A DNA stretch of 64,000 nt from Acinetobacter tianfuensis (GTDB lineage: Bacteria > Pseudomonadota > Gammaproteobacteria > Pseudomonadales > Moraxellaceae). Made by a program: the position numbers and the translations under genes. Of this stretch, positions 55,212 to 63,265 are shown one piece after another; position 1 is the first letter of the stretch, and each line of letters opens with the position of its first letter. Under the pieces are notes generated by a model that saw nothing but the letters and a program-made list of their open reading frames with translations, ran no database searches and was not told the origin of the DNA. The stretch spans positions 1 through 64,000 of the forward strand of contig NZ_RAXV01000011.1 in the NCBI RefSeq assembly GCF_003611465.1, read 5' to 3'.

Positions 55212-55283
55212 TTATCCACCTAGTTATCTACACAGATATCCACGCCGTTATACACAAAGTTATCCACAGATCATAGTGGATAA
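55212..55283. repeat. Array of DnaA-box-like sequences phased at exactly 12 bp
   Basis: Five direct 12-bp units start at 55212, 55224, 55236, 55248 and 55260: TTATCCACCTAG, TTATCTACACAG, ATATCCACGCCG, TTATACACAAAG, TTATCCACAGAT. The fifth has the perfect DnaA box TTATCCACA; the fourth (TTATACACA) fits TTWTNCACA; the others differ by one or two bases. A sixth, inverted copy (AGTGGATAA) is at 55275-55283. It lies 12 bp past the rpe stop. Confidence 0.85.
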
Positions 55284-55294
55284 ATCAGATTTGA

Positions 55295-55981
55295 CTATAG
55301 CTGCACCGAGCGAACTTGTGCAAGCTCTGCACGCATTTCATCAATCACAGCTTTATAATCCGGTTTACCAAAAATTGCGGAACCAGCCACAAACATATCT
55401 GCACCAGCTTCAGCAATTTCACGGATATTGGCAGGGCCAACACCGCCATCCACTTCTAAACGAATGTCACGGCCTGAGGCATCAATAATCTTGCGCGCTT
55501 CGCGTAATTTTTCTAAAGTCATTGGAATAAACTTCTGACCGCCAAAACCTGGGTTCACACTCATTAAAAGAATTTGGTCTACTTTGTCCAGCACATAATC
55601 TAAGTAATGCAATGGCGTTGCAGGATTAAAAACTAAGCCTGCTTTCGCGCCGCCAGATTTAATCAGCTGTAAAGTACGGTCAATATGATCAGAAGCTTCT
55701 GGATGGAACGTAATAATATCCGCGCCTGCTTCCAAAAAATCACCAACCATGCGGTCGACTGGCGAAACCATTAGATGCACATCAATCGGCGCCTGAATAC
55801 CATACTTTTTCAATGCCTTACATACCCCTGCACCAAATGTCAAATTGGGCACATAGTGGTTATCCATGACATCAAAATGGACAACATCTGCACCTGCTTC
55901 AAGTACATTTTCAACTTCTTCGCCTAAACGGGCAAAGTCTGCAGACAAAATAGAAGGTGCAATTAAATATGGCTTGGACAT
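55295..55981 (-). CDS. rpe: Ribulose-phosphate 3-epimerase
   Basis: Rpe interconverts ribulose-5-phosphate and xylulose-5-phosphate in the pentose phosphate pathway. The 228-residue TIM barrel starts [17 protein letters not shown] and has [17 protein letters not shown] (metal His/Asp) at about 34-50, [10 protein letters not shown] near 68, [21 protein letters not shown] near 139 and [12 protein letters not shown] near 175. Length is normal. It is a single gene with a 50-bp leader before an open region toward the DUF2218 gene. Confidence 0.95.
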   Translation of the reverse strand: MSKPYLIAPSILSADFARLGEEVENVLEAGADVVHFDVMDNHYVPNLTFGAGVCKALKKYGIQAPIDVHLMVSPVDRMVGDFLEAGADIITFHPEASDHIDRTLQLIKSGGAKAGLVFNPATPLHYLDYVLDKVDQILLMSVNPGFGGQKFIPMTLEKLREARKIIDASGRDIRLEVDGGVGPANIREIAEAGADMFVAGSAIFGKPDYKAVIDEMRAELAQVRSVQL

Positions 55982-56101
55982 GGGAGAACCTGGCTAGCGA
56001 TGAGTTTGATAACCGCAGTATAGCAAAAGCGGCCTTTGCCTGTCTTAACCGAAGATCATTGCATGTATAAAACACTGTGTTGCAAACACACGATTAAATT
56101 A

Positions 56102-56120
56102 AAAATGATTCTCAATTACA
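56102..56120 (+). promoter_or_regulatory. Fur-box-like site before the DUF2218 gene
   Basis: AAAATGATTCTCAATTACA shares the AATGATTCTCA core of many gammaproteobacterial Fur sites. It lies about 35-50 bp before the start of a gene type often linked to iron uptake. Confidence 0.45.
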
Positions 56121-56153
56121 ATAACCCATCATATCTACAGCGCTGAGAAAAAT

Positions 56154-56441
56154 ATGCATCAATATTCTGAAGCTAAAATTGCATCTGCACAGCCTTCCCG
56201 TATTGCTAAACGCCTCCTGAATCATTGGAAACACAAATTTGAAACGGCTGAAGATGAACAGCAATTCAGTATTTATATGCCTGCTGCAACCGTGCTGCTG
56301 CGCCCTGCCAGCGATGAACTGCATGTACGCATTCAGCTCCAAGATGAAACTGCGGATTTAGGCCATTTAGAAAATGTAGTTTTAGACCATCTGATTCGTA
56401 TGGGACAGGAAGAATTACAGGCAAATTGGCAGCGAATTTAA
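56154..56441 (+). CDS. DUF2218-family protein
   Basis: The 95-residue soluble protein has the DUF2218 layout: a helix with RIAKRLLNHWKHKFE at about 16-30, strands (QQFSIYMPAATVLLRPASDE) and a C-terminal LENVVLDHLIRMGQEELQ. DUF2218 genes often lie near siderophore uptake or utilisation genes; their biochemical role is not known to me. The Fur-like site upstream agrees with iron control. It is a single gene with a strong terminator. The ATG has no clear SD; RBS-like AGAAAAAT lies just upstream. Confidence 0.78.
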   Translation: MHQYSEAKIASAQPSRIAKRLLNHWKHKFETAEDEQQFSIYMPAATVLLRPASDELHVRIQLQDETADLGHLENVVLDHLIRMGQEELQANWQRI

Positions 56442-56466
56442 ACCTTAGCCTGCTCATTTCTCAGAA

Positions 56467-56492
56467 AAAAGCCAGACGGCAGTCTGGCTTTT
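56467..56492. terminator. Bidirectional terminator between the DUF2218 gene and fghA
   Basis: AAAAGCCAGAC and GTCTGGCTTTT form a perfect 11-bp stem around GGCA. Confidence 0.92.
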
Positions 56493-56524
56493 CATCTCGC
56501 TGAGCTTTTTAAGCTAACCGCAGC

Positions 56525-57361
56525 TTAACTCTGCAGCTGCACAGCATGGAACTGCAAATGATCATCCATAAAGCTTTGAATAAAATAATAGCCGTGATCA
56601 TAAGCTTCATGCTCACGCAGTGTTAATTTCTGCCCTGCTTTTATACATGCTTCACGGAATAAAGCTGGATTCAATTGGCTATAGAATTGATCACTTAAGC
56701 CCTGGTCAATCAAAATATCTTGAAACAGTGCGCCTTTGCTTTGGATCAAAGCCGCTGCATCATGTGCTTGCCAAACGGTCTGATCTGCACCTAAATAGTG
56801 GGTAAATGCTTTTTCACCCCAAGGGCATTGGCTCGGCGCGCATATAGGCGCAAATGCTGAAACAGATTTAAATTTTTCAGGATATTTCAACGCTAAAGTC
56901 AATGCGCCATGACCGCCCATGCTGTGGCCAAAAATACCTACTTGTTCAGAGCAGATTGGAAATTGCGCCAGTACCAATGCATAAAGTTCATCTGCAACAA
57001 AGCTTTCCATTTGAAAATGTTCAGCCCATGGCTCTTGCACCGCATTGATATAAAAACCGGCGCCTTGACCAATATCCCAATGATCACCTTTTGCAACTTC
57101 ATCACCGCGAGGCGAAGTATCCGGTGTAATTAAAATAAAGCCCAGCTGCGCTGCCATACGCTGTGCATGCGCCTTAATAGCAAATGTTTCTTCTGTGCAG
57201 GTTAAGCCCGCCAAATAAAATAAGGCTGGGCAATCTTGGCCCTTTAATGCCTGTTCAGGCAAAAAAATACCAAAACGTGATGATGTTTTTAAGCTGACTG
57301 AGTCAAAACTATAAATCCGCTGTTCACCCTGAAAACATTGATTGCTTTGCACCAATTGCAT
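56525..57361 (-). CDS. fghA: S-formylglutathione hydrolase
   Basis: FghA hydrolyses S-formylglutathione to formate and glutathione, the second step of glutathione-dependent formaldehyde removal. The 278-residue esterase has FYLAGLTCTEETFAIKAHAQ near 48-67, the nucleophile Ser in IFGHSMGGHGALTLAL near 146, Asp in ILIDQGLSDQFYSQL near 225, and His in YDHGYYFIQSFMDDHLQFHA near 259. Length is typical. The partner dehydrogenase (adhC/frmA) is not next to it. It is a single gene. Confidence 0.92.
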   Translation of the reverse strand: MQLVQSNQCFQGEQRIYSFDSVSLKTSSRFGIFLPEQALKGQDCPALFYLAGLTCTEETFAIKAHAQRMAAQLGFILITPDTSPRGDEVAKGDHWDIGQGAGFYINAVQEPWAEHFQMESFVADELYALVLAQFPICSEQVGIFGHSMGGHGALTLALKYPEKFKSVSAFAPICAPSQCPWGEKAFTHYLGADQTVWQAHDAAALIQSKGALFQDILIDQGLSDQFYSQLNPALFREACIKAGQKLTLREHEAYDHGYYFIQSFMDDHLQFHAVQLQS

Positions 57362-57393
57362 AACACGTCACCCTGCCCTAGATCTAAATAATT

Positions 57394-58800
57394 TTAATGT
57401 TTCAATTCTAATTCAGCTTGAGGTGCATCTGGTGTGCCAGATGCAGGCGGAAATAAACGCTGCTCCAGCTGCGGCAGCATAAATTGCATATTTTTCCCAA
57501 TAGACCATTGCGGCTCAGAAGGTTCAAAGCCTTGCGCCGCTTCCCATTTCGCTACGGTTTCCTGCGCTTGCTTAAAGGCTGCTGAAATTGAATTCTGCTC
57601 ACGCATTGCTTGATCAAAGAAGGCGCGGCCAAAATAGGTATAATCCGCTTCATTTGAACAGCCAAAAGACTGGCGGTCTGCCGCAGACGCAGTAATAATC
57701 AATGTGTTTTCATCCTGCAGCGCAGGTAAAAAACTGCCTGAATAACATGCAGAAATCACAATCACGCGCCAGCGGATACCAGAGGCATCAAGGGTTTGAC
57801 GTAACCATTTCGGATCAACCTGCGCTAAATCCAGCGGCGCATTTTCCATTTCAAATACGTTTGGCAAACCATGTGATGTCATATACAAAAACAGCACATC
57901 GCTTTCACGGTTCATCTGCTGTCCGATACGGCGCAGCGCCAGCTCCATACTGGTTTTAGATGCAATTGGAACTTCAGTACGTGTTGCAGGATGATTAATC
58001 AATTCAATGGAACGGCCAAACGTGCCAAAGCGGGTATCGAACTGTTCTTTTATACGCTCTATTTCATATTTGAACACATCTTGATAACTCGCGCCTGCTA
58101 CACCTAAGAAATACCAATGCGACTGCGCAAACTCACCGTACTGCACGGCGTCTAAAGATTTATTCAGCAAACGGCTTTGCGCATAGAAAGCATCTTCTGC
58201 AAAAGCGGGCGGCAGCGCCTCTACTTTCCAAATCGGCTGATCTTTGACAGACATTTGCCAAACCACCAAAGTGAATAAGGTCGCCAGCATAATAAGCGCA
58301 CGTTCCCACCATGGCCATTTCAATTCACGGGAGAAAACCCAAACCACAGCCAAGCTTTGCCATACAAACAGCACAATAAATAAGGTTGGGATATAGTCAT
58401 ATAACAGGTATGGCAAATAGTCCAAATCGCCCAAGTACTGAATCAGACATTGAAACAGCATGATGTGCGTATCCAGCACCAGCCACAGCAAGGCTGGCAC
58501 CAGCATCAAACGCGGGTTATTAATGCGCTGGGATAAAAAAATACCGACAATTAAGGCAATAAAAGGCCAAAGTGCATAGCTGATCAGGCCCTGCGGGTTA
58601 AAATCCCCCATGCGGCCTGTACTGAGCCAGCTGAATAAGCTATTTGCGCAGCCGCCCAAAACGCCCCAAAACACCAATTGCATGATCGATGGGCGAACAA
58701 TCTGCAGCGAGCGCCTCGACCCGAGAAACAGCCACATTCCCGCAGTTTGGTTGCTTTTAAAATCATGCCAAAAATTGATGGAAGGTTTAAAATCGATCAT
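57394..58800 (-). CDS. Membrane-anchored C13-family (legumain/caspase-like) peptidase
   Basis: The 468-residue protein has five hydrophobic segments at about 38-60, 71-92, 97-118, 130-155 and 165-182, and then a soluble domain. That domain is of the C13/caspase type: His310 in FLYMTSHGLPNVFE and Cys352 in VIVISACYSGSFLPAL form the expected dyad, and SRLLNKSLDAVQ and WYFLGVAGASYQDVF occur in their usual places. It should face the periplasm or cytosol from the inner membrane. Bacterial C13 peptidases are widespread but their targets are unknown. A Pro/Ala-rich tail follows (LFPPASGTPDAPQAELELKH). It is a single gene. Confidence 0.82.
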   Translation of the reverse strand: MIDFKPSINFWHDFKSNQTAGMWLFLGSRRSLQIVRPSIMQLVFWGVLGGCANSLFSWLSTGRMGDFNPQGLISYALWPFIALIVGIFLSQRINNPRLMLVPALLWLVLDTHIMLFQCLIQYLGDLDYLPYLLYDYIPTLFIVLFVWQSLAVVWVFSRELKWPWWERALIMLATLFTLVVWQMSVKDQPIWKVEALPPAFAEDAFYAQSRLLNKSLDAVQYGEFAQSHWYFLGVAGASYQDVFKYEIERIKEQFDTRFGTFGRSIELINHPATRTEVPIASKTSMELALRRIGQQMNRESDVLFLYMTSHGLPNVFEMENAPLDLAQVDPKWLRQTLDASGIRWRVIVISACYSGSFLPALQDENTLIITASAADRQSFGCSNEADYTYFGRAFFDQAMREQNSISAAFKQAQETVAKWEAAQGFEPSEPQWSIGKNMQFMLPQLEQRLFPPASGTPDAPQAELELKH

Positions 58801-58915
58801 AGGATTCAGAGGGCAGCTGTAGCTCGCTTATGCGCAGAGTAAGTTTATGCTTGATGTATTTTTTATCAATGCTATTTTCCAACTATATCTCAAATCTTTG
58901 CTATTTTTGCAGCAA

Positions 58916-59743
58916 TTATGAAATTTCAGACTTAAGTTCTAGCTGGAAATAAGCATCGAAGCGGCAGGCATCACCTTGCCATTGATGATTTGGCGCAGCA
59001 TCTGCTAAAAATACTGCTAAACGGGGACGTTTCACCACCACCCGTTTCGCAATTTTTTGAGCCAACGCTAATAAATTATCGCCCAGATCCATCTCGCCAT
59101 CTTCAGGCAACAGCAAATGCAGCAGCTGCATTTGCTTTTTCACCTGCGCCTGTTTTTTTACCGCCTGCTGATTTTGATCACGCTGCGGAAACATCGGGTC
59201 TAAATACACCACATCATAAAACCGCTGCGCATCAGCCTGTGTTTGCAGATAGTCTGCGGAATCTGAAAAAACCAGCTGTATACGGCTGGCAGCGCCATGC
59301 AGAAAGGCATCATTCAGCGCGCGCTGCCGGGTATCTTCCAGTAAAGTAAAAAGTATCGGGTGACGTTCAACCAAGGTGACGTGTGCGCCCAAATGCGCCA
59401 TCAGCAAACTGTCATGGCCTAGGCCAGCTGTTGCATCAATCAAATTCGGCTTCTCACCCAAGTTGCAGGCACGTGCAATCATTTCTGATTTTAAGGATGC
59501 CCGCTTTAAACGTCCTGCTTCAGCTTTCCAATCCGGCTGCATTTTCATGCCGTTAGCGCACAGCCATAAACCATCTTCATCTGCACATAAAGCAAGCTCA
59601 GGATGATGTCGGAAAAAGCGCGCATTCAGCTTTTCCGCCACTTCAATTTTTACTGCAACCCCACGTGAAGAAAGCACAGCAGAGAACTGCTGTGCTTTCA
59701 TTTCACATTCGGCTTCAGTGTATAAGCGGATATCGCTTACCAT
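58916..59743 (-). CDS. rsmJ: 16S rRNA (guanine1516-N2)-methyltransferase
   Basis: RsmJ methylates G1516 of 16S rRNA with SAM. The 275-residue product has the SAM motif [20 protein letters not shown] near 115-134, [17 protein letters not shown], and the catalytic-type [13 protein letters not shown] near 196-208. The ATG at 59743 (MVSDIRLYT) is chosen; the 20 codons before it would lie in uppP and add a stretch unlike the family. It overlaps the uppP stop by seven bases. Confidence 0.9.
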   Translation of the reverse strand: MVSDIRLYTEAECEMKAQQFSAVLSSRGVAVKIEVAEKLNARFFRHHPELALCADEDGLWLCANGMKMQPDWKAEAGRLKRASLKSEMIARACNLGEKPNLIDATAGLGHDSLLMAHLGAHVTLVERHPILFTLLEDTRQRALNDAFLHGAASRIQLVFSDSADYLQTQADAQRFYDVVYLDPMFPQRDQNQQAVKKQAQVKKQMQLLHLLLPEDGEMDLGDNLLALAQKIAKRVVVKRPRLAVFLADAAPNHQWQGDACRFDAYFQLELKSEIS

Positions 59744-60561
59744 AGTTTCCAGCCTGTAAATGCAAATAATAAAATCAGTAATCCAGATGCAATGCGGTAC
59801 CATGCAAAGACCATAAAGTCACGCTTTGCCACATAGGCCACCAGCACACGAATTAAAATCAGTGCTGAAATAAAAGATACGATGATGCCTGTGGCCAATA
59901 CCGTCCAGTCTTCCGCAGTCTGAAATACATCATAACTTTGGTACAAATCTAAAAGGCCTGCGCCAATAATCACTGGAATACCTAAAAAGAAAGAAAACTC
60001 AGTGGCCGCTTTACGAGACACTCCTAAGAACATCGCGCCAATAATCGTTGCGCCTGAACGTGATGTACCCGGAATCAAAGACAGCACCTGAATTAAACCA
60101 ATCCAAACCGCATCTTTTATTGTTAAGTCTTCTACTTCTTTCGCACGGACTTTTGGCGGGTTTTTCTCAATCCAAATAATAATTAAGCCGCCAATAATGA
60201 GGCCCATTGCAATCGCAATATTATTAAACAAAAGCTCTTTTACTGTCTGGCCAAAGCTCAGGCCGATCAATACAATTGGAATAGAAGCTAAGATTAAGCC
60301 AAAACCCAGGCGGCGGCCCTTTTCTTCACCTGTAACCATGCCTGTCGCTGCGCCCCAAAGACGCGACCAATATTCATAAATGACCGCAGCAATAGCGCCC
60401 ATCTGAATAGCAATGACAAATACATCACTCTTTTCTTTGGTCCAGAAATTCATTAATTCAGATGCAAGAATTAAATGGCCTGTACTGGAAATGGGTAAAA
60501 ATTCTGTAATACCTTCAACAATACCCATGATTGCCGCTTTCAGCAGCAGTAAAAGATCCAT
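59737..60561 (-). CDS. uppP: Undecaprenyl-diphosphatase UppP (BacA)
   Basis: UppP removes a phosphate from undecaprenyl diphosphate to recycle the lipid carrier of peptidoglycan, and gives bacitracin tolerance. The 274-residue inner-membrane protein has the signatures [20 protein letters not shown] at about 14-33 (catalytic Glu region) and [19 protein letters not shown] at about 162-180 (Pro-Gly-x-Ser-Arg-Ser-Gly). It has about eight membrane helices. It follows tsaB by 12 bp and overlaps rsmJ by seven. Confidence 0.95.
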   Translation of the reverse strand: MDLLLLLKAAIMGIVEGITEFLPISSTGHLILASELMNFWTKEKSDVFVIAIQMGAIAAVIYEYWSRLWGAATGMVTGEEKGRRLGFGLILASIPIVLIGLSFGQTVKELLFNNIAIAMGLIIGGLIIIWIEKNPPKVRAKEVEDLTIKDAVWIGLIQVLSLIPGTSRSGATIIGAMFLGVSRKAATEFSFFLGIPVIIGAGLLDLYQSYDVFQTAEDWTVLATGIIVSFISALILIRVLVAYVAKRDFMVFAWYRIASGLLILLFAFTGWKLW

Positions 60562-60573
60562 ACCTATTCCTAA

Positions 60574-61239
60574 TTATGGTTTGCCTTGTTCTGGAATTTT
60601 TTTCCAAGCATTATCACGTAAATACACAGGAAGCGCCTGTTCTGCGCCGACCCAATTTTGCTGTTTCGCCTCTACAATGGCAATAGCAGCAATATCTTGG
60701 GCAGTTGCGCATAATTGGACGAATTCTACTTGTTCTGGCTTAACTAAAGCTGAACCTGAGCCAATCACTGCAAATTTCACAGCCTGCTCAGCTTCGCTAT
60801 AGCTTAATAATTGTTCTTCATCTACAGGCTGCATAATGCCTGCTGCATCCAGCTTATAACTGGCAATATAAACTTCGCTCATACGCGCATCCAGAACTGC
60901 TGTCACCTCTGTCAGTCCTGCTGTGCGGTACGCTGCTTGCGCTAAAGCCTGTAAAGTTGAAACAGGAATCACTGGCACATCATTTGCCCAAGCCAGCGCC
61001 TGAGTCACTGCAGCATTAATCCGTACACCGCTAAAAGAACCAGGCCCGCGGCTAAATGCAATCGCCGTCAAATCGGCTGCCTGAATGCCTGTCTCTGCAA
61101 AGCCTTGTTCAATGAGCGGAAGAATGGTTTGCGTCTGCGCCTTCGCGCGCGCATCCAGCTGGAAATAAAGCTCTTGATGTTCATCTGCAATACAAACGGA
61201 ACACTGCTCATTGGCAGTTTCCAGCGCCAGCACGTTCAT
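60574..61239 (-). CDS. tsaB: tRNA threonylcarbamoyladenosine protein TsaB
   Basis: TsaB is the scaffold partner of TsaD (and TsaE) that puts threonylcarbamoyl on A37 of ANN-reading tRNAs. The 221-residue product starts MNVLALETANEQCSVCIADE, an ASKHA-type phosphate loop, and has the FSRGPGSFSGVRINAAVTQA segment near 71-90 and VLDARMSEVYIASY near 113. The ATG at 61239 has AAGG six bases upstream; one seven codons earlier is less likely. It is the first gene of tsaB-uppP-rsmJ. Confidence 0.9.
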   Translation of the reverse strand: MNVLALETANEQCSVCIADEHQELYFQLDARAKAQTQTILPLIEQGFAETGIQAADLTAIAFSRGPGSFSGVRINAAVTQALAWANDVPVIPVSTLQALAQAAYRTAGLTEVTAVLDARMSEVYIASYKLDAAGIMQPVDEEQLLSYSEAEQAVKFAVIGSGSALVKPEQVEFVQLCATAQDIAAIAIVEAKQQNWVGAEQALPVYLRDNAWKKIPEQGKP

Positions 61240-61376
61240 GCACAACCTTAATTTAGTCAATCTGAAAAATGAACGCTATCATACTCCACTCATGCCAGCT
61301 GTGCGAGCGCTTCTCTGTGAGCATCTGCAACGAAAAAATGAAATGGCGCTGCCTGTTTTCAGCGGTTTACTCACAA

Positions 61377-61910
61377 TTAATCTAAACTGACTTTTTCCAA
61401 GTTCTTAAATTTCGGAAAATGCGATGCATAATGTAAAGCGCTCATTTTCAATTTATCTGCAGCGGCATCATCTAAGGTTTTCACAACTTTACCCGGTGAG
61501 CCCATCACGACAGAATTATCAGGAATCACTTTCCCCTCGGGAATCAATGCATTTGCCCCAATAATGCAGTTTTTGCCAATCACCGCATGATTTAGTACCA
61601 CAGCATTAATGCCGATTAAACTGTTGTCCCCTACTGTACAGCCGTGCAGCATGGCCTGATGTCCAATTGTGACATAATTGCCAATATACATTTCTATGCC
61701 GGCGTCGGTATGCAGCACAGCATTTTCCTGCACATTGGTAAAATCACCCAATTTAATTTTGGCATTGTCTGCGCGGATCACCGCACCAAACCAAATACTG
61801 ACTTCCCGTCCTAATTCAGCCTGACCAATCACAGCAGCACTCTCTGCAACCCAGCCATCCCACGGCTGATGCATGGCTTTGGGCTGATGCCCCTCAAATT
61901 TGTACAGCAT
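61377..61910 (-). CDS. Gamma carbonic anhydrase-like (YrdA/PaaY-type) hexapeptide protein
   Basis: The 177-residue left-handed beta-helix has repeated hexapeptide patterns from about residue 20 to 130. The zinc-binding histidines of the family lie in NAVLHTDAG near 70, IGHQAMLHGC near 88 and 93, with conserved Arg/Asp in FGAVIRADNAKIKLG near 42-56. Such proteins are trimers; some are carbonic anhydrases and others thioesterases (PaaY). The ending PNFKFKNLEKVSLD-like helix is typical. It is encoded 14 bp after a Nudix gene on the same strand, and the pair may be one transcript. Confidence 0.82.
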   Translation of the reverse strand: MLYKFEGHQPKAMHQPWDGWVAESAAVIGQAELGREVSIWFGAVIRADNAKIKLGDFTNVQENAVLHTDAGIEMYIGNYVTIGHQAMLHGCTVGDNSLIGINAVVLNHAVIGKNCIIGANALIPEGKVIPDNSVVMGSPGKVVKTLDDAAADKLKMSALHYASHFPKFKNLEKVSLD

Positions 61911-61924
61911 ATCCGCCTCGAACT

Positions 61925-62524
61925 TTATCTGATTTTAAACACAGGTGAATTCACCAAAAACGGCCAGTCTTTTTTATAATCTAATCCATATTGAAATAAT
62001 GACACCAGCATGCGGGCTGTCAGTCCCCACACAATTTCATTTTCAACACGCATACTTGGAAAATACAATGACTGATGCGCATAGCGCACCTCATAAGGAA
62101 TAGGCGGCGCATCCATAAGTTTTTGCAGCGATGCAAAAAATATCCGGTCTATTTCAGACGGCTGCGCAACCAGCTGAACCTCTGGCGGAATGAGCCCGAC
62201 CACGGGCTTAACCAGCATTCCATTGCGCGCTTTTTGCATAGGCAAATCCCCTAAAAGCCGCACATCAAATGGATTCAGCGCAGTTTCTTCCTGTGCCTCA
62301 CGCAGTGCAACCACAATATTGCTGGTATCATTGGGATCCCGCTTCCCTCCGGGAAAAGACACCTCTCCTGCATGATTATTCATATACGCAGAACGGCGGG
62401 TCAGCAATACTTTAGGATCCTGCTCATCTGTAATCGCAATTAACACAGCCGCCTGTGCAGGATATATACGCTTGGAAAAGCGTAAACTTTGCTGCAGTTT
62501 TTGTGTTAAAAAACGATTATCCAT
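61925..62524 (-). CDS. nudL: Nudix CoA pyrophosphatase (NudL-like)
   Basis: The 199-residue Nudix hydrolase has GEVSFPGGKRDPNDTSNIVV near 53-72 followed by ALREAQEETAL, which forms the Nudix box G-x5-E-x7-R-E-U-x-E-E-x-G-U. The preceding AAVLIAITDEQDPKVLLTRR and the S-F-P-G-G-K type opening mark the CoA-pyrophosphatase group (NudL/NUDT7), which split CoA to phosphopantetheine and 3',5'-ADP. The last position of the box (Gly) is Ala-Leu here. It lies between a divergent Nudix gene and the carbonic-anhydrase-like gene. Confidence 0.82.
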   Translation of the reverse strand: MDNRFLTQKLQQSLRFSKRIYPAQAAVLIAITDEQDPKVLLTRRSAYMNNHAGEVSFPGGKRDPNDTSNIVVALREAQEETALNPFDVRLLGDLPMQKARNGMLVKPVVGLIPPEVQLVAQPSEIDRIFFASLQKLMDAPPIPYEVRYAHQSLYFPSMRVENEIVWGLTARMLVSLFQYGLDYKKDWPFLVNSPVFKIR

Positions 62525-62649
62525 CCTTGTTTCTCTTTGTTATTTCTCTGCTTTCATCATAGCCGAATTTTTATGCTTATGTTTAGAAATGATGCTAAAG
62601 AAGCAATTTTCAGTTATGCTGATGGCTCACTTTATCATTGACGATGAAT

Positions 62650-63198
62650 ATGAAATTTTGCAACAGCTGCGGGCACGAGACAACGGAAAAAATCCCTCTG
62701 GGTGATCACCAAGTACGCTGTGTCTGTACGCATTGCAGCACGATTCAATATGTAAATCCTAAAGTGATCTGCGGCGCTTTAGCGCTCTGGGAAGATAAAG
62801 TTTTACTCTGCCGCCGCGCCATTGAACCGCGTTATGGCCTATGGACTTTACCAGCAGGCTACATGGAGCTTTTTGAAACCATGGAGCAAGGCGCAGCCCG
62901 GGAAACCCGTGAGGAAGCCGAAGCGGAAGTGAATATTGAACAGCTTTACTGCATGTACAATATTCCGCGTATCGGGCAAATCTATGTGCTGTTCAAGGCA
63001 GAACTGATTGAAGGACAATTTGGCGCTGGCGAAGAAACCATCGAGTCGCGCCTTTTTGCAGAAGATGAAATTCCATGGAATGAATTAGCCTTCCCCAGCG
63101 TGGAACGCACCTTAAGACATTATTTCGAAGACCGTAAAACCGGCAGCTTCAGCATGCATCTAGAAACACTCGGTACACGTTTAGATCATACGGGTTAA
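62650..63198 (+). CDS. Nudix hydrolase with N-terminal zinc ribbon
   Basis: The 182-residue protein starts MKFCNSCGHETTEKIP and has a four-Cys zinc ribbon (CNSC and CTHC, at about 4-30), as in NudC-type enzymes. The Nudix domain follows: LPAGYMELFETMEQGAARET near 73-92 and REEAEAEV after it, which make the Nudix box. Nudix domains with this ribbon cleave NADH, FAD or ADP-sugar-type substrates; the exact one is not clear. I use the ATG at 62650 as it gives the usual start MKFC; an ATG two codons earlier is also possible, and none has a clear SD. Confidence 0.82.
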   Translation: MKFCNSCGHETTEKIPLGDHQVRCVCTHCSTIQYVNPKVICGALALWEDKVLLCRRAIEPRYGLWTLPAGYMELFETMEQGAARETREEAEAEVNIEQLYCMYNIPRIGQIYVLFKAELIEGQFGAGEETIESRLFAEDEIPWNELAFPSVERTLRHYFEDRKTGSFSMHLETLGTRLDHTG

Positions 63199-63231
63199 TC
63201 AGCTCATCATCCCGAAGCGAGCCTGAAAATA

Positions 63232-63257
63232 AAAAGCCCATCACTTGATGGGCTTTT
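63232..63257. terminator. Bidirectional terminator between the Nudix gene and the partial gene
   Basis: AAAAGCCCATC and GATGGGCTTTT form an 11-bp stem around ACTT. Confidence 0.92.
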
Positions 63258-63265
63258 TATTCGGT

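Larger units (their letters stand above)
54841..55294. other. Spacer between the cop operon and rpe
   Basis: 454 bp. From the left: the cop promoter region, with CTTAAAAATTATGACTTAAG (CTTAA...TTAAG, an interrupted palindrome, near 54870-54890), then AT-rich DNA without genes, a strong terminator and the DnaA-box-like array (both listed). Confidence 0.5.

Noticed and set aside
55212-55283. The DnaA-box array as the chromosomal origin
   Set aside because: No dnaA, dnaN, recF, rpmH or parAB nearby, and no clear AT-rich unwinding region with boxes beside it.
55162-55488. Plus-strand frame across the 12-bp array and the 3' end of rpe
   Set aside because: Its Tyr/Pro-rich start is the translation of the 12-bp repeats, and the rest is antisense to a clear rpe; no SD.
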